From Siphonodentalium dalli (taxonomy: Eukaryota; Mollusca; Scaphopoda; Gadilida; Siphonodentaliidae): a DNA stretch of 64,000 nucleotides. The stretch covers positions 45,145,797 through 45,209,796 of the forward strand of contig CP136061.1 in assembly GCA_032622095.1 (NCBI GenBank), given 5' to 3'. The stretch's first letter is position 1; each line of letters starts with the position of its first letter. The position numbers and the translations under genes are program-made. Shown piece by piece: positions 1-12,973 of the stretch. The notes below the pieces were generated by a model that was not told the origin of the DNA, ran no database searches, and saw nothing but the letters and a program-made list of their open reading frames with translations.

Positions 1-157
1 TAAATTTTGTTTACACACTTCGCCGAAGAGAGTCAACTCGCCCCAAAGAGTTTCGCCCAGACCATTTTAACCCCTTTCATTTAGCTCTAAATTAATCTGA
101 ACAGTTTGTGATTTACTTGCTTGATACATTACACCAAGTTATTCAATCTCGCGTTCT
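1..157. other. Left-edge unannotated DNA
   Basis: No gene, RNA or repeat boundary is recognised here. The sequence runs into the dispersed repeat that begins near 158. Confidence 0.5.
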
Positions 158-700
158 AGCTCACATTAGACGAAGTCTCCGTAGGAGCAATATTCATCAC
201 TCCTAGCCAGTCCGTCCATCGTCTAGCCGGACGTCCATCCGTCCATCCGTCCATCCGTCAACAATCCGTCAACGGGGCTGGGTGGATCGTCTTCATCTCC
301 AGAACCATACTTCTCCAGTTTCATACTTTATTTTGGTGTTCCCTGTGTGACTCACATTCAGTTTGTTAAAATGAGGTCACCAGATCAAATATTTACGAAA
401 CCAGGGCCATAATGGAAATGATAACTCAAGAAGAGCTGACAAAAGAGCCCAAGCCTGCTGTCAGGAACAACCTTAAGTAACCTTAAGTAAATAACTATTT
501 CACTCCATAGTAATTCTTTTAAAACGACTTCTTCTCAAGAACCATCGGGCCTATTTCGTTTATATTTGGCAAGGAGGGTCCTTGTGTGACTTGGGTTCAG
601 TTTTGTTCAAATGGGGTCACTGGGTCAAATTTTACTTGGGTGGAACCAGGAACATAACTCTTAAAAAATGTGTTAAATTGAACTCCTTTTCAATTTAACA
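158..700 (+). repeat. Dispersed AGCTCAC...GTCCGTCC repeat, copy 1
   Basis: The stretch opens with AGCTCACATTAGACGAAGTC and continues into (GTCCATCC)n and phrases such as CAAATGGGGTCACTGGGTCA. The same order of phrases recurs at 45271-45660 and in shortened form at 51393-51480, so this is an interspersed family. No protein-coding capacity is seen. Similar GTCC-rich repeats are common in molluscan genomes, which is general knowledge and was not searched here. The right boundary is approximate. Confidence 0.6.
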
Positions 701-1325
701 CCAAATTCTATATATTAAAAAAAAAAGCATTTTTTTTTTTTTTCTAATTAAAAACAAATAGTTTTTTTCTAATCTAGATTTAGCTGCTTGATCAATTTTA
801 AATTATTTAAATTTTTTCCATATATGAAGTTCATGAATATTAAAAAGCTCCATATTTAGAATTCACCTCCAGAACTTTGACCTACAACACTGAATGTGCG
901 GAACGGGGCTGGGTGGATCCAATATGACCATGTCTAAAACTAAGACTTATTATCTTCAGATCTCTGTGCAGTTTTATACGGCCAAAATACTAAAATATGC
1001 AATGAAAAATGTTTCATTTATATTCTCGCAGACAATCGTAATTTCATATTTATATATTAGACAGGCTGTAGACCATTACATATAGTTGGATTCATATATA
1101 AGCTAGACAATTCAGTGAGTTTTTTGCAACTATAATTTCCTGTCAAACTGGTCAAACTCTCAAATGACCGCCTTAAAAAATCTTCTTCTTTTTTTTAAAC
1201 CACTTTTTTTTTGTATAAAAAACATATCTCTCATGTTTTGAAGGTAAACATGTGTTGTTATAGTACTATAGCATACATTGGTTATAAAGGATAATGATTT
1301 TTAGTTCAAATTGCTAGTTTGAAGT

Positions 1326-1328
<3 letters not shown>

Positions 1329-1388
<60 letters not shown>

Positions 1389-1396
1389 CTCTCTCT
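1329..1396. repeat. (CT)n microsatellite
   Basis: About 50 bases of pure CT dinucleotides are followed by a short AT run and more CT. It lies directly beside the inverted repeat at 1401. Confidence 0.95.
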
Positions 1397-1400
1397 AACT

Positions 1401-1549
1401 AGTAGAAACAGCCAATCACCGCTCAGTGTTAGAATTGAGGTCCTCATTTTAATATTCATTATGACCTGACCTCGATTCTAACACTGAGCGGTGATTGGCT
1501 GTTTCTACTACGTCAGTCATGGAAAGGTCAGGTCACAATGAATATTAAA
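1401..1549. repeat. Nested inverted repeats, MITE-like
   Basis: A left arm at 1401-1442 (starts AGTAGAAACAGCCAATCACC) is the near-perfect complement of a right arm at about 1467-1510. A second pair overlaps it: 1446-1472 with AATATTCATTATGACCTGAC is complementary to 1524-1549. The structure can fold into alternative hairpins. No target-site duplication is clear. Confidence 0.75.
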
Positions 1550-4500
1550 TTTAGGAACTGTGTCACTTGACAAATATCTTTTTTAAAGTTGGAATTATCG
1601 ACAGATTTCTCCTCTATTAGAATTGTTTACTGACAATGTGTTGATTTGTATGAGTAAATAAATTATTAGCCGACAATAAATCACTAAGTTCCAGATATTT
1701 AGTTGATCGTTTGACCGATTTTTAATGATAGTAAACTGCATGGGTGGTGAATTCCGAGACACAAGCGGACATTGCTGTCTGAGCCGGATCAAATCGAAAA
1801 AATACGCTCTCCGGAGACAATATTCGGTGGTTAAAATTTTATCAAATGCAACGTGTATGAATGTTTCTGATGGGAGTTTGTGGTATTTATTGAAAGATGA
1901 ATTCTTTGCCGATCCATCCGTGTACATATCGTTAACATTACTGGGGTGAATGGGCTAAATTTGTGCGACTCCCGTGCGATGGTGAAAAGTTGAATTTCTA
2001 CAGAGCCCCTTGTCTATATAATGTTCCATTAACGCGAAGAAGGCGCGTATATAGAGCGGCGTATATGGGCAGTGCAAAAGGGGGGCGGACAGCGGAGCGC
2101 GTTACAGGCCCCTGTGCCCAGATATTGGCAAAAATCGGTCCCGATTTTCAAGCTTGAAGATCTGAGTTGAGGGGCATCTCAATGTGCCGTTCCGATCAAC
2201 ACATGGCCGTTTCGATAAGAAAGTAGAATTTGTTCACGCTCGCTGAATTAATCACATATGAAGCAATGAACATTCATACTGAGTCCCTGCCTCCATGCGT
2301 AAATCTGATATAGATATTAAAAGTCTTGTTTTAAATTAATAAATTTATAATGTCACTATATGTGTTATCATTTTCATCGCAACAAAGCAATATATGTGCT
2401 AATATCGATTGAGAATTTTGCTGTACATACGCCACGATTTCGCATCTAAAATCAAACAGCGCTTGATATTATTTTATGACCTACGATTTTGACGTGGGCA
2501 TGCGCAGTCTACATTCCGGTTACGTCCTACGACGGAAATCTTTCCACTTACGATTGTATCGTGGTTGTCTGAAGGTACACTTAATCTCGTAGCCTTGAGG
2601 TCGTGTGATTCATATGCGTATTCATGTCTATATATAGCGAGCGTGACATTCATTAGAAAACGACTTCTCGTGAGCACAAGTTAATGAAATTTCAATTGCT
2701 GGTCTCACAATCGTCGTTGTCATAGTCGACTACTCGGCGTTGTCAATTGAGTGCGATGATACCCCCACAAATATGGACACAGCGCCATCAATCACAGAAC
2801 TGAGGTTAACATCAGTTGTGAAAAATCAACCAAAGACGTATGGCTATGTTATTATTTGGTTTCCACTCAATTTTATAGGACATTATATATATTTTCTCAA
2901 CTCTAAAGACGAATTTCACACAGTGATAAGTGTAAATCCAAAACAACTGGTCTATTTGTGTCAAAGATTATGTATTGTTGTGCTAACTGTCTAGTGCTGA
3001 ACTCTCTACCGATTATCGAATCGAAGATCGCCGTACCTAATAGAAATATAATATGTGGTACATACCAGTTACTGTCTATATTTCTGGAATTATTCATTTC
3101 TTATTATAATGTTTGTTTCGTGTTTATCGCATCAGCCTGGTCGCAGAATCGTTAAATTGCCGCAGCACCGTGGTTGTCAAGCCGCAGAATCTTTTATATC
3201 GCGACATCGTGGGGGTGAATCCGGCTTCTGACTAGGAAAAAAAGCAATTCCATCAGTTTTCACAGGTTTTCGTTGTTTTTTTTTACCCGTAATTACCCCA
3301 GTCTGATTAAAACCACACTCGAACCAGATTCCCAGTACAGAGTCTGACGAATTGAGCTCTGTTCACATTACTGTCGCTATAAGTAACTTATACATGCGAT
3401 ATATATACATGCAGTATATATGATTAGATTAGATTAGATTTTTATTTGAGGACAAGACAATAGAAAGAGTTTAACAATAATGTATAATACAAATAGTAGT
3501 TTTGAATAATATATGAAGTGTTGTGAGGCTACAGAAAGCTGAGGGGTCGGGGTGAAAATAATTTATTGACGCGGTCACTGGTGAGAATAAATATTTATTC
3601 TACATGCATGCATATAAAGGAATAGAAATCCTAGAGTATCCTTTGCTTAATTTCGCTTTTGCCGATGTGAGGTGACCTCTGCATGTCGTTTGATAATGTG
3701 GCGCCAAGATGTACTGGGGCTCAATGATTCCTTTCGATGCTAATCTAACACGATTTACGTTCAAACTCCAACATGATTTTAATGGCGATCTTTTTTTAAA
3801 AAGAAAACAACTGGAACTTCGCGAAAAATGCTAATTATGGCTATAGGAATTTTGAATGGCATCTAATGGCGCGGTTTGCGAAGTTACAGTGTTAGAGTCA
3901 GTGATAGTAATAGGTGGGGATAAAATTCGAAAGTCCATGACTTTGGGGCCGTCGCAAATCAGGGATGGTGAACGACACCGACATTTTTGTTGCCGATGTC
4001 CACAATATGTATAGGGTCCGTCCGATCAGGGAGATAGACAAAACACAGCAACAACTGTTTAGCCCGGATATCTATCCATGCTATAGTTATAAGTAATACA
4101 ATATTCACATTATGAATTCTTTCTCCTGAAACGGTGGTTGAAATTATGCGGGGGGGGGGGGGGGGACTCAATTATATGCCTTCCATAGTAAAACAGTTTA
4201 ATCGTATAATTATATGTCACATAAATTATTCTGATGTATATTATACATTATGTAGAACATGCTAAGATGTTACACTTATATTAATTAATTAGCCTGTAAT
4301 GGGAACTTACCATGCATATATTTTCATATATATCCAGTATCATGTAGCTGGGTCTATACTCAATTTGGATGATTCGATGTTGCTGTTGATTTATCCGTGA
4401 ATACGATGCGAAACGAGATGAAATGTTAATAGCATGCTATATAGACTCTACCGGCAAAGATGAAGCAACATCACTATGTTAGACACGAGTCGGAGCCGAT

Positions 4501-5924
4501 AAATTCTCACAGGACAAGGGTCGGAGCCATCTAAAATTAGAATCAGATCCAATGCAGCGCTTTTAGTTCGGATATTTATATAATAAAATGTCACCACCAG
4601 CAGATGGCACTTTTCCGGTCCCATCGATGGTCAGAAAAGTAATGGATCATTGTTGACTCGATGTTGTGCCTTAAGAGTTTGATTTTCACTCCTGAAATTT
4701 CAACATTCCTGTTTTATATTTTTATTTTTTCAAGGTTTCTACCACAAGCATGAACCTTTTGGCAGGCGCTCGTTTACTGTAAAGCAATATTTAGCTTATG
4801 TCGATCAGACTATGTCTGAAATAAAGAATCAAGCTGAATAAAGAATCGACCTAATATATTTTGTAAAAGTTGTCCGAATATTTCGCCCAATCCACTCCGC
4901 CACAAATAACTTGACCTCAGCGCACCTGCTTTTTACGGCGTCTACCGGAGTTAGCCGAATGCGTTTTCTTTAATAATTTATAAAGCAAAATTCTTTTTAT
5001 ATACTAGAATTTTATTTTGATAGATTATTATCTCGATTTATGGTAATGATTTATATATTTTGTCTAATTTCACATTTGTCCCTGGAAACAAATATGTGTT
5101 CCCCATAGAGATAATGTTAAATTGCTAATGGCTGCCATCATGGAGGATTAGAATTCTGTCTAACGAGTCGATGCATTGAGAAAACATTTAGTTTCTCTTC
5201 GTATTTGACTCTTTTTTAGCTGACAACGTGTGCATTCGAAACAAGAGAATTACACAGATACATTGTCATTAATTTGATGTAGTGATTTCGCTCCTTTCGT
5301 TTGCAATTTTGCAGAAAAAACTTTGTAAACAAGTGAAGGTGAACGTTTGTTTTGATTGACTTGTTATCTGTTTTGGTTTGCCAAATCACATAACACACAC
5401 TTATTGCAAGATTTTATACATTCCTTGTTGCTTCTGGATTAGAGGGAAGTTAATTTTCACATTAAAAAGGTTTGTTTCAGTGTCGTCTGCTGTGCAATTT
5501 GTGTCGTCGCGTTATTTTTTTTATTTTTTTTTTCCGGACGCCATTTTTCTTGTGGAATTCATTCCATCGTTCGACCGTACCACTACCAGTCCCCCATTTT
5601 GATATCTGGGGTTTCAAAGCTACAAATGCTTGGTGTTTCTGGATTTGGGATCATTCATTCCTTGTCATATTCATGATATTGCATGCTTCATTTATTTGTC
5701 CAATTGTTGCCTCATTCAACTGGAATTTTTGTTGGAAAATAAAACTTGTCTTGACATTTACATTAGACTAGTATAATATTAATAGTAATTAGTATTGACA
5801 AATGAAGTATGTCAGTGACAATAGCAGTCTTTGATATTGGCAATTTTGGCTATACATTAGTACATTGTCTGAGATAAACTAGACATTTACAGCATACATG
5901 TATCTACAGCCCATTTTTTCAAAA
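1550..5924. other. Non-coding DNA, nothing recognised
   Basis: Only short open frames with no recognisable domain are present on either strand. There is a pure run of 16 G at 4150-4165 and a short GATTA repeat near 3421-3440. A noncoding first exon or promoter of the downstream gene could lie in this stretch, but nothing in the sequence identifies one. Confidence 0.5.
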
Positions 5925-6150
5925 TGGGACTACCCCGCTGGACAAAACAAGACTTTACAAGTGTCCACTTATTGACTTAACCGCGGTGCGGTTTGCATTG
6001 TCACCATGGCCGAACTGCAACTACACCGCGGCTCCACCGGCTAACTACATGTACAGTTGGGCCGCGGTGTACTTGCCCTTCGGCCGCGGTGTACTTGCCG
6101 TTCGGCCACGGTGTACTTGCTGTTTGGCCGCAGTGTACTTGCCATTCTTA
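5925..6150. repeat. GC-rich repeat array, left copy
   Basis: Several units of about 25-30 bp share the core GGCCGCGGTGTACTTGCC. The outer side carries TACCCCGCTGGACAAAACAA. A related array at about 11430-11672 ends with the complement of that same outer motif, so the two arrays face each other across 5.4 kb. GC content is far above the surroundings. Confidence 0.75.
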
Positions 6151-7380
6151 GAATGATGTTGAAAAACACAAAGATGGTTTGATTGAGCCTATTGAAGTAC
6201 CGTCAGCCAGACGATATATTATGTTTGAGATCTAATCCGTCTGGTGACAAGGTGCGATAATCTTATAAGTAGTCAACGTCCTACTGGTATAGTGTCATAT
6301 AATCAAGGTGTCATAATCCTGATTAGAAGAGGTCCCCATTGTTAATTATAGGTGACACAGATGTGTGATGTGGTCAACAAGCTCCCTATAGATTTGGTAT
6401 CACGTGTCTATTTGAGAAGTAATCATTGGAATGCCCGTGCACAAGTGACAGCTTCATCATTAGAGAATTGACTCACCAGTCTGTCATTTAAGACTGATTA
6501 TAAAATAAGGATTATGGCTTGTTGTCGCATCCTCCTTTGAACTGTTTGTTTGTCCATGTTTAAATATTTGTTATTGTGATGTTCTATTTTCTCTTGTTTA
6601 AAGTATTTTTTTTTTGCACTAATTTAAAATATTATTTGGTTTGAAATTACACTGACTACATCTACCCATGTGGGCCTCCTTTTTAAATTACTGCCGGCCA
6701 TTGAATGTATAAAAATCGGGGCCAGAATTTTTTTCAGAATGAAAAATAAAGAGCGTTTGTGCATTGTAAGGTATTTTTTTACCGTGAAGATTTTATGAAC
6801 CTAAGTATTTTATGTTCAAATCTTCTCAATGGTTACTATAAAGACAAAGCTGTGACAGCATGCCAGTGGACTTTTGATGAAACTTGAAAGGGAATATCAC
6901 GGCGAAAGTGACGTGTAATCATGTTCACTCAAACTACAGTTAACGATGTAGCAAACAATGTCGATTGCTACACAGTCCTTGTGACCAATTTCAGAACAAT
7001 GCTGAAGTAATACACGTACACCTGGAATTTGAGAGATACAGATTCACACAAAAATAACGGCGATTAACAAGTTCCAAATCAGGGGTTTTAGTAACTTTTT
7101 TTGTGGAATGTACGCAACATTACTGTATGGATATATAACAAAATAAAATGAAGCACGGTTTATTCATCCATTGAATAAAAGCGACCACAGGGTTCATTAT
7201 GTGGATTTGCAATTTAATAGACCTGATATCGTGCCATAAGTATGTAAATTGGAAGAAATGTATCAGAACAGAGTTAAAGGGGATATTTCAAATCTCAATG
7301 TTAAAATAAACTTGAAGAGTGACATTGACTTACTCTATTCTCAGCTTGTGCACACTCTTCTACAAGCTTAACTGCGGACT
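6151..7380. other. Non-coding DNA, nothing recognised
   Basis: AT-rich sequence between the GC-rich array and the LINE remnant. No domain-bearing open frame or repeat boundary was recognised. Confidence 0.45.
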
Positions 7381-10010
7381 CAAGTCCGAACTTTAACAAT
7401 AATCGTAAATCCAAACCATATTGGTCACGACGCTAACCGAACTTCGCTCAGCCATGCTCGATGTTAGGAAAGTCTGGATATCGATGGGGAAGCCCAGCTG
7501 CTCATCCAACTACACTTTTCGAGCTTATCGGGATAAAAGACATGAATTTCGTAGAGTGCATCGTTCAACCATTAAAACGTGCCTCTCAAATGCCGCGAGT
7601 AGAGTAGAAACATATGCTAAAAGTGACCAAAAACGCTTTTGGAAAGCTGTAAACTCCAAAGACATGTGTTATATCACACCCGGCACGGAAATGTTATTCA
7701 ATGGAATCATGTGTAGAGATCCTTCTCATATTGCCCAAGGTTGGAAAAACTATTTCTCTGAGCTGTATAAATGATCATCACATACGAACTCAGCTTTTTA
7801 AAGTCAGTGGACATGTTGACCAAATTTTATCTGATAGCCAAACTGAAAGCGGCATCCCTGACTTCGCTAATTATGTCTCACTGGCCGAATTGACAGACGC
7901 AATAAAGGAGCTCAAAGTAAACAAGGCAGGCGGTCATGATGAGCTAGTGAACGAGCATATTATTAATGCCCCACTCTAATTATGTGATATTTTATGTATA
8001 TTTTATTCCCAAATTTTGTGGTTTGCCTATATTCCCCCTGACATGAAAAAAGGCCTCATTGTTCCCATTTTCAAAGGCGACCCAAAACCACCTCATGTAC
8101 CTGATAGTTATCGTGCGATCACACTTCTCTCTGTGTTGTACAAGCTGCTTGAGACAATCCTTCGACGACTTTGGCAAAGTAGTTTGTTTAATGATTTCCC
8201 AAGCAGCTTACAGAACTGGATTCCAGAGTGGCGTGGGTTGCATGGTAACTACATTCGAGCTCCAAGAAGCATTTGCATATGCAGAAGCAAATGGATCAAG
8301 TGTCTATGCAGCATTTTTAGATTCAAAGCAAGCCTTTGATCGAGTGTGGCACGAAGGACTCATATACAAATTACACCAGAAAGGTGTCAAAGGTCTCGCA
8401 TTGAAACTAATTGCGAATATGTATTCAAAGGTTCAGAGTCACGTCATGTATAATGGAAACATTTCTGAATCATTTGTGAAGGAACAAGGCAAGGAGGTGT
8501 CTTTATCTCCTTTCCTTTATCTAGTCTTCATTGATGATCTTCTTTCGAATCTTGCAAATTCAACTAATGGCCTGTATACAGGTTCAACATCATGCGTATC
8601 ACCGACAACGGCAGATGACATCAATGTTCTTATTTTCACTGAAGGTGGCTTACGCAGACTTCTTGATATTTGTCACGTCGACAGTAAAAAATGGCGCTTT
8701 GAATTCTCCAATGAAAAGAGCAAGGTGCTGCTTTTCAATAGTAGTCGCAGCACGGGTTGTGCCAAGTCTCGATCCTGGAAACTTGGTACAGATGTAATAC
8801 ATGGTGGAAGTCGTCCATCGAGGTATCAAACAAAACTGTAAATCTAGGCAGCTGCCAAAAATTCAGAATGCAACAGACATGCTACGTAAATGCTTCTTTG
8901 CAGGCTGTCGTTCTCACGTTATGTCTACGTTTTCCCCGTTAAAAAATCTTAGTTATCCCTAAGCATCAAACACATGCAGCACTTACCAAAACGTACAGGT
9001 CTGCATGATATTCGCTTCATCTTTATTGGGACAATTGCCGATAGAGTACGAGCTGCATAAAAGAAAATTACTCTATTTTAGCACACTAGTGAATCTCCCC
9101 AAAAGTCACGGAACGGCTCTTAATATATTTTTATTCAACTTCCATGGCCACAGGCTGTTTGGTTGCCCAATTGAGGGCTTTCTGAACGACATAACTGAAA
9201 TTCGCAAAGAAATTGATATGTACCATTACCTCACGTCTTTCATAGAAACAGGTGTTTTCCCCGTCTCAGGCGGTTTGGAAGGGGATGATTGGAGATCGCC
9301 TTGCTGCACATTATGCCCAAAGGGTGCATCTCAGTGTGCAGCAAGACGAAACCCTAAGCTTCATTTTCAATGTGAAGCCAGATGTCTACTCATCACACAG
9401 ACTCTGGGAATTATGCCGCAAAATGTAACCAATTACTATCCTATGTGCATCAATATGACAAACATTTTGGCAAAAACCACGTACAATAATGATGCTACCT
9501 GTATTCATTGCCATAATTCATTCGTTAATCTTCTTACTCATATGTATCATGATTGCACGTCAGAATTTGAACAGGTGACGAGGAATGCATTCTGGTATGC
9601 AATAATCGACAGACATGGGATAGAAACTTTCGCGCTCCTAGATAGCCTCAACAAAAACACATTTCTAGCATACTGCTTTGGTGGGTGTATTCCACTGCAG
9701 ATCCATCTTCTCTGCAACGAGAATCTCTTATTAAAGCGATGCGTTCATGAACACCTCTGAATGGCGACCAATTCTCTTATTGAGGTTAAACAAATCCTTG
9801 CCATTATGTATATCTTGGCGTTTAACACCAAATGCGTCTGTGTTGAGCACTGTTCACGATACTGGCAGTAAAATTGCATTGAAACTTAGCAAATGTGTTT
9901 ACGCGCATAGCTCCCAGCTTGTATTAACAAATTATATGTAAGATTATTTTGTTGTATATATTTGTAATATATGTAATCTCCGTTGATATGGAGGAATAAA
10001 GTATATCTCC
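7380..10010 (+). pseudogene. Dead 5'-truncated non-LTR retrotransposon (LINE)
   Basis: Reverse-transcriptase blocks run in order but in changing frames. 7421-7774 and 7701-7979 match the segment between endonuclease and polymerase (FWKAVNSK, NKAGGHDEL). 8016-8180 holds GLIVPIFKG and SYRAITLLSVLYKLLE. 8180-8841 holds TGFQSGVGCMVTTFELQEAF, FDRVWHEGL, LSPFLYLVFIDDLL and ADDINVL. 9005-9760 is the C-terminal region with a Cys/His cluster. The catalytic F/YADD box reads TADD, several frameshifts and stops break the frame, and the endonuclease is absent. An AATAAA lies near 9994, close to the probable 3' end. The clade (I/Jockey-like or other) is not settled by reading. The copy cannot encode a working enzyme. 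Confidence 0.88.
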
Positions 10011-11429
10011 CTGGTTAGGCCAACAAGAATAATATGCACCTTCCCCCTACCCAAACCCTGACCTATATATGTCCATTTTATTGGTTTTGAGAATAAAATT
10101 AATAGACCAAGCGACCGCCCAAAATCTCAAATAAATGTCCGACTTTATCATTTTCCCATTTATTTTCACTCAATCAACGAAACGGGAATAGCTGAGAATG
10201 TACTTCCGTTGCGAAAACAAAAGTAGCAGAAGAGGTGTTTGGTGTTTCAAAGTGCGAGCACGTGGTTCTCCGATTTTTATATTGATGTATACTGCCGAGT
10301 TAATTTTCTAACAAAAATGATGGCTGAACATGCCTTAATAAACACGGCGCCGCTGTGTATTCTAATGTCTATTTATTTAGGAAACTCTATGTCTCATTCA
10401 ACCTTGAATGAAATTCTTTGAGCAGTATGCATGTTTGTTGTCAATATATAATGTAATCGCTCTCCATGTTTTTTAAAATTCAGATTCCTACATGCATTAT
10501 AGCAGGAATAGACACATTCATGCATGACGTAATGACCGCATGGCTTTTTGTGCGTGCAAGGTTTCCCCAAATTATCTGCACTTTCTAATCAGGGCTGGTG
10601 GTTTTCATAACATGACAATTTTTATTCTAATATGATGACTAAAATCTTATCTATAGGAATGCTGGTAGAGAATACAATAAACGGATGGAATTTTGACTAC
10701 ATTACGCGACACTTTATTTACTGGTACAAAGGCTTCAGATTTCAATTGCCTGTTAATGCATAATAAAACAGAAAAATTAAATAAAATGAAAAGCATACCG
10801 CCCGCCCCTAATTTGGGGTGTCCTTTAGGGGAAACGCCTGCATTTTTCATTTTGGCCTATAAACACGTGTCCCATTACAATTATTACAATTCTGAAAATT
10901 TTCAACACCAGCCAAAATTATTTGTTGTTTGTGTAATGCATTCTGTGGAATTATAGAAGAAATCGTAAAATGTCGCACATTTGCAGTTTCTGATGTTATA
11001 CATCTCAAACTGCATACTCCATTTCTTTTATGTTGGCAGAGAATGGGAATAATTTAATTTACTCATTCTCTGTTATGGTTTCAAAGTATACCACGTTAGA
11101 ACAAAATAGCGGTAAGCTCTTCCGTCAGCCAACCAATTGGAACAGAGAATAAAATCTCACAAACTAATCCTCGCAGATTGACAGTTGCATGTCGATGTGA
11201 TAGGATGAGATCGATGCATGAATTTATTTTTTATATCTGCCAACAGAGTTCCATTAAGATCTGCGTTATTGTTGAAACAGTGTGGTCAAAGATAAATGTG
11301 GTTAGTCATAAATGATCGCAAAGTCGAGATTATGTATGGACTTAAATTTCCTTTAATTAAAAATAGTAACCTTCGTATATTACTACGTTTTAAACTGAAA
11401 AAAAAAAATACGATACAAACCAGAAATCT
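10011..11429. other. Non-coding DNA, nothing recognised
   Basis: No domain-bearing frame was found. A small inverted repeat around AGAGAATGGG...CTCATTCTCT lies near 11038-11075. Confidence 0.45.
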
Positions 11430-11672
11430 AACCCCGGTGTACATGCCGTTGGCCCGAGGTGTAGTTGCCGTTTTTGACTGTGGTGTACTTGCTGTTCGGC
11501 CGCGGTGTATTGCCAATCGGCCACGGTGTACTTGTCGTTCGGCCGCGGTGTACTGTACTTGCCATTTGGCCGCGGTGCTCAACTGCAGTTACAAACTCTG
11601 ACACCGCGGCCGAACAGCAAGTACACCGTGGTGGCAATGGACATTTGTTTTGTCCAGTGGGGTACTGTCGTA
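11430..11672. repeat. GC-rich repeat array, right copy
   Basis: About seven units related to GGCCGCGGTGTACTTGCC lie here. The last one is reversed (11600-11632), followed by TTGTTTTGTCCAGTGGGGTA at 11647-11666, the complement of the outer motif of the 5925 array. The open frames across this stretch on both strands come from the repeat and are not genes. Confidence 0.75.
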
Positions 11673-12531
11673 CTGGTCACTCACTACCCACTTTATATAA
11701 TAAAATTACTATTACTAACAGCTGTTACTAACAGTAGTTTTAAACTGGTATTAATTTAAATATTATTTGCCAGCTCATCTTCAAGTTCCACCAATTTAGC
11801 ACTTTCAGTATGCAATGAATCTCTAATTTAATTCTATTCTGATGATCAAGTGTATCTTCATCCATTCCCTGATTCGTAGTGCTGGGGCCATTGGTTTCAC
11901 AAAGCAGGGTCCCGCGCTGTGGGGCCTGGAAGCTAAGAATGTGTTCCTCAAGAATTTTGGATGTATTTTATATATATATCATTACAGACGGTTTCCTGTT
12001 CTGCTCTATAGTAAATTTCACCTTGAATTTATTTTTTATATTTCGATAAATACTCAATGGTAGGAAAAATAATTTAGTGCTTCATAAAATTCATATTACA
12101 ACTCTTTCAGCCGATTAAAAACTGGATACAGTCTCCATTTTATAAAATTTCTGCAATTATGGTGCTGCCATTTTGCTTCTCGCTACCTCTCATTTCGTGT
12201 TACTGTAGGTCATATCCCCTTATGTGGCTCATAAGTGACCTAAAAATTATAATGATGGGTAGAAACTGTAGTGACGTATTCTCAGGGTATTTATAACTCC
12301 CAATGTGTGAAGAAATTCCCACTAATTTACATAATTCACGCTAGCGATTGTCTGATGTAAACACGTGTCATACAAGTTTTGTTCAAGAATATCAGAACGT
12401 CTTCAGTTAATTAAATCATAATTTTTTGCACAAAGGTGTGCGCTATATAGATTTACACAGGAATAAAGCTCAGAATCTTTTCTTTATGTTGGTACACAGG
12501 CATTGGACACTCGGTGTGAATGCTCCCTTTA
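11673..12531. other. Non-coding DNA, nothing recognised
   Basis: AT-rich sequence without recognisable coding or repeat boundaries. Confidence 0.4.
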
Positions 12532-12677
12532 GGAGATAAACATACCCTGTTGAGTTGTACATTCTGGGATTCGAGCATGAAAACAGTTTGTGAACTAGTC
12601 GGCTTGCCGGCGAGTTCACAAACTGTTTTCATGCTCGAATTCCAGAATGTACAACGAAACAGGGTACGTTTATCTCC
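12532..12677. repeat. Long hairpin with 65-bp arms
   Basis: The arms at 12532-12596 and 12613-12677 are complementary with few mismatches (GGAGATAAAC... against ...GTTTATCTCC) around a 16-bp spacer containing GGCTTGCCGGCG. It is probably a foldback MITE. No certain target-site duplication is seen. The minus-strand open frame over it is a by-product of the symmetry. Confidence 0.85.
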
Positions 12678-12856
12678 ATTGTAATTCAATCTAGCAAGGA
12701 ATTTGCAAAAAAAATCTATAAAAAGTATCATTTAGTCATTTTCATGACACGAATCGAGACTTTCATTTTGCCGTTGTCACCGTGCACAAATCATTGGGTT
12801 TGTTCATTGCGTTACTCGGAACACTGCTCCGTAACCATTTCCTGTTGGGCGGGTTG

Positions 12857-12973
12857 TCTCGTTTCGCTACTCCGTTCTGCGCCGTTGAAATTTGACCGAT
12901 GAACTGTATCTATAGACAACAACGCGCGGGTGTGCTCATTTCGCTACTCGTTCTGCGCCGATGCAATTTGACC
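12857..12973 (+). repeat. Short tandem duplication
   Basis: About 43 bp around TTCGCTACTC and TTCTGCGCCG occurs at about 12857-12898 and again at 12931-12973 with small changes. The surrounding bases are GC-richer than average and a CCAAT box follows at about 13048. A regulatory role is possible but unsupported. Confidence 0.6.

Noticed and set aside
11286-11759. Overlapping Arg/Gly/Cys-rich frames on both strands
   Set aside because: Translation of the GC-rich GGCCGCGGTGTACTTGCC array; no domain.
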